16,946 nt of DNA from Bacteroidota bacterium (GTDB taxonomy: Bacteria > Bacteroidota > Bacteroidia > Sphingobacteriales > Sphingobacteriaceae). The stretch covers positions 1 through 16,946 of the forward strand of contig JANYAB010000410.1 in NCBI GenBank assembly GCA_025355225.1. Reading direction: 5' to 3'. Each line of letters begins with the position of its first letter. Position 1 is the first letter of the stretch. The translations under genes and the position numbers were made by a program. Under the pieces are notes generated by a model. That model was given only the letters and a program-made list of their open reading frames with translations. It was not told the origin of the DNA and did no database searches. Below, in pieces: positions 15,896 to 16,946 of this stretch.

Positions 15896-15930
15896 TATGC
15901 CAATATGGATTAACCGGTTTGCTTGGCATA
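15896..15930. promoter_or_regulatory. Inverted repeat TATGCCAA/TTGGCATA with nested AACCGGTT
   Basis: Perfect 8-bp arms (15896-15903 and 15923-15930) enclose 19 bases that include the palindrome AACCGGTT (15912-15919). The right arm, TTGGCATA, also looks like a sigma-54 -24 element, but the sequence at the -12 place is ATGTT, without the GC. It may be a regulatory site of groES. Confidence 0.35.
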
Positions 15931-15951
15931 ATTGATGTTCAATGAAACATG

Positions 15952-15969
15952 CCCCGACGATTATCGGGG
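15952..15969. repeat. Small GC hairpin in the groES leader region
   Basis: CCCCGA (15952-15957) and TCGGGG (15964-15969) form a 6-bp stem with a 6-base loop. It is a GC-rich island in an AT-rich spacer, 40 bases before the groES ATG. It may be a short interspersed palindrome or a leader-RNA hairpin. It has no T run and is not a typical terminator. Confidence 0.4.
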
Positions 15970-16009
15970 ACGAATTATAAACTTTTTATAAAATCAAATT
16001 ATAATAACT

Positions 16010-16306
16010 ATGTCGTTAAACATTGAACCTAGCGCAGACAGAGTAGTAGTGGAAGCTGCTCCTGCCGAAACTATGACCGCTTCTGGTATTTATATACCTG
16101 AAACAGCACAAGAAAAACCACAAAAAGGAACCATTGTGGCAGTCGGACCTGGTAAATATGCTGAATTAACAGGTAATCTGATTCCGATGAACTATAAAGT
16201 AGGAGATTCAGTTCTATACGGCAAATATGCCGGCACTGAGATCACTCATAATGGCAAGGATTATCTGATCATGCGTGAGTCTGACATTCATTGTAAATTT
16301 GTTTAA
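16010..16306 (+). CDS. groES: GroES co-chaperonin (Hsp10)
   Basis: GroES caps the GroEL ring in the cytoplasm during ATP-driven protein folding. The 98-residue product has normal length and the family landmarks: the [11 protein letters not shown] opening, a mobile loop around [14 protein letters not shown] (24-37) that binds Gro[13 protein letters not shown] (40-50), [15 protein letters not shown], and the [10 protein letters not shown] ending. It follows a 263-base spacer after secG and precedes groEL by 71 bases, the usual groESL operon. No CIRCE element and no clear TAnnTTTG box were found upstream, so the control of heat induction is not evident. Confidence 0.97.
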   Translation: MSLNIEPSADRVVVEAAPAETMTASGIYIPETAQEKPQKGTIVAVGPGKYAELTGNLIPMNYKVGDSVLYGKYAGTEITHNGKDYLIMRESDIHCKFV

Positions 16307-16312
16307 AGGATA

Positions 16313-16326
16313 GAAAGTTAACTTTC
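16313..16326. repeat. Perfect 14-bp palindrome between groES and groEL
   Basis: GAAAGTTAACTTTC is fully self-complementary and lies seven bases after the groES stop. It could be a protein-binding site or a weak RNA fold in the groES-groEL leader. Its role is unknown. Confidence 0.4.
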
Positions 16327-16377
16327 AAACACTTAAAACATTTCAAGTTTAAAACATTAAAACAAAAAATTAAGAAA

Positions 16378-16946
16378 ATGGCAAAACAAGTTAAATACAA
16401 TGTTGAAGCACGCGATGCCCTAAAAAGGGGTGTTGATCTTTTGGCTAACGCTGTTAAGGTAACATTAGGCCCAAAAGGTCGTCACGTAATTATTGATAAA
16501 AAATTCGGTTCACCTGTTATAACTAAGGATGGTGTAACCGTAGCTAAGGAAATTGAGTTAAAAGATCCTATTGAAAATATGGGTGCTCAAATGTTAAAGG
16601 AAGTGGCATCAAAAACTGCTGACATTGCAGGTGACGGTACGACCACTGCTACTCTTTTAGCACAGGCTATTGTTACTTCGGGTATAAAAAACGTGGCAGC
16701 AGGCGCTAATCCAATGGACCTGAAACGTGGTATAGACAAAGCCGTAAAGGTTGTTGTAGAGAACTTAAAATCACAAAAACAAGATGTAGGTGATGATTTT
16801 GGTAAAATCAAACAAGTTGCATCTATATCTGCAAACAACGATGAAGTTATTGGCGAAATGATTGCTGATGCAATGAAAAAAGTTGGCACTTCGGGCGTAA
16901 TTACGGTTGAAGAAGCAAAAGGAACTGAAACTGAAGTTAAAACTGT
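16378..16946 (+). CDS. groEL: GroEL chaperonin (Hsp60), 3' partial
   Basis: GroEL forms the double-ring folding chamber. About the first 190 of roughly 545 residues are present, and the gene runs off the right edge. The sequence is typical: [30 protein letters not shown] (28-37), [10 protein letters not shown] (50-59), the nucleotide-binding GDGTTT (85-90) with the catalytic Asp at position 86, and [16 protein letters not shown]. The start is an ATG after an A-rich stretch with no Shine-Dalgarno sequence, as is usual in this phylum. It forms an operon with groES just upstream. Confidence 0.98.
   Translation, partial: MAKQVKYNVEARDALKRGVDLLANAVKVTLGPKGRHVIIDKKFGSPVITKDGVTVAKEIELKDPIENMGAQMLKEVASKTADIAGDGTTTATLLAQAIVTSGIKNVAAGANPMDLKRGIDKAVKVVVENLKSQKQDVGDDFGKIKQVASISANNDEVIGEMIADAMKKVGTSGVITVEEAKGTETEVKT

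Noticed and set aside
15799..16009. CIRCE element upstream of groES
   Set aside because: Neither TTAGCACTC nor its inverted partner is present.

Overview
The window looks like chromosomal DNA of a Bacteroidota bacterium, most likely a Sphingobacteriaceae member (Mucilaginibacter/Pedobacter-like). The reasons are a SprA-type type IX secretion protein, a head-GIN-domain protein, the Bacteroidota form of LptE, a Bacteroidota-type -7 box (TAnnTTTG) before miaB, the lack of Shine-Dalgarno sequences, and moderate GC content. The genus is inferred; no marker gene here settles it. Both ends cut genes: sprA on the left has no 5' part and groEL on the right has no 3' part. No tRNA, rRNA, CRISPR, transposase or phage gene was seen. 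No gene-free stretch exceeds about 265 bases.

Layout. (1) 2-5657 (+): the C-terminal ~1,880 residues of SprA, with an apparent frameshift near base 53, followed by a hairpin terminator. (2) 5821-7292 (+): a two-gene unit joined by an ATGA overlap, a small secreted beta-rich protein and a lipoprotein alpha/beta hydrolase. (3) 7318-10015 (-): an AsmA-like membrane-anchored protein, then a GIN-domain beta-helix protein. They are separated by a CATGG-rich palindromic repeat. (4) 10219-15746 (+): miaB, a sigma-54 activator without a sensor domain, lptE, an acidic TPR-tailed protein and secG, closed by a strong terminator at 15765-15798. Spacings from the regulator to secG are 2, 21 and 9 bases, so these four look like one operon. 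(5) 16010 onward (+): groES-groEL, behind a 263-base spacer that holds several palindromes but no CIRCE element.

Much of the gene content concerns the envelope: SprA and SecG (export), LptE (LPS transport), an AsmA-like protein, a lipoprotein and secreted beta-proteins. Chaperones, a tRNA modification enzyme and a sigma-54 activator lie alongside.

The most unusual signal is a set of palindromic repeats that intrude on genes. An 84-bp double-hairpin element with 8-bp terminal inverted repeats sits in frame inside miaB and encodes about 27 residues. A second element, with 28-bp arms, begins inside the last codons of miaB (supplying its stop) and ends five bases before the start of the sigma-54 activator. 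A third, CATGG-type repeat abuts and seems to supply the stop codon of the AsmA-like gene. The first two share a layout (two small hairpins that also pair with each other over 30-50 bases) although their sequences differ. They may be REP/MITE-like elements moved by an enzyme encoded elsewhere.
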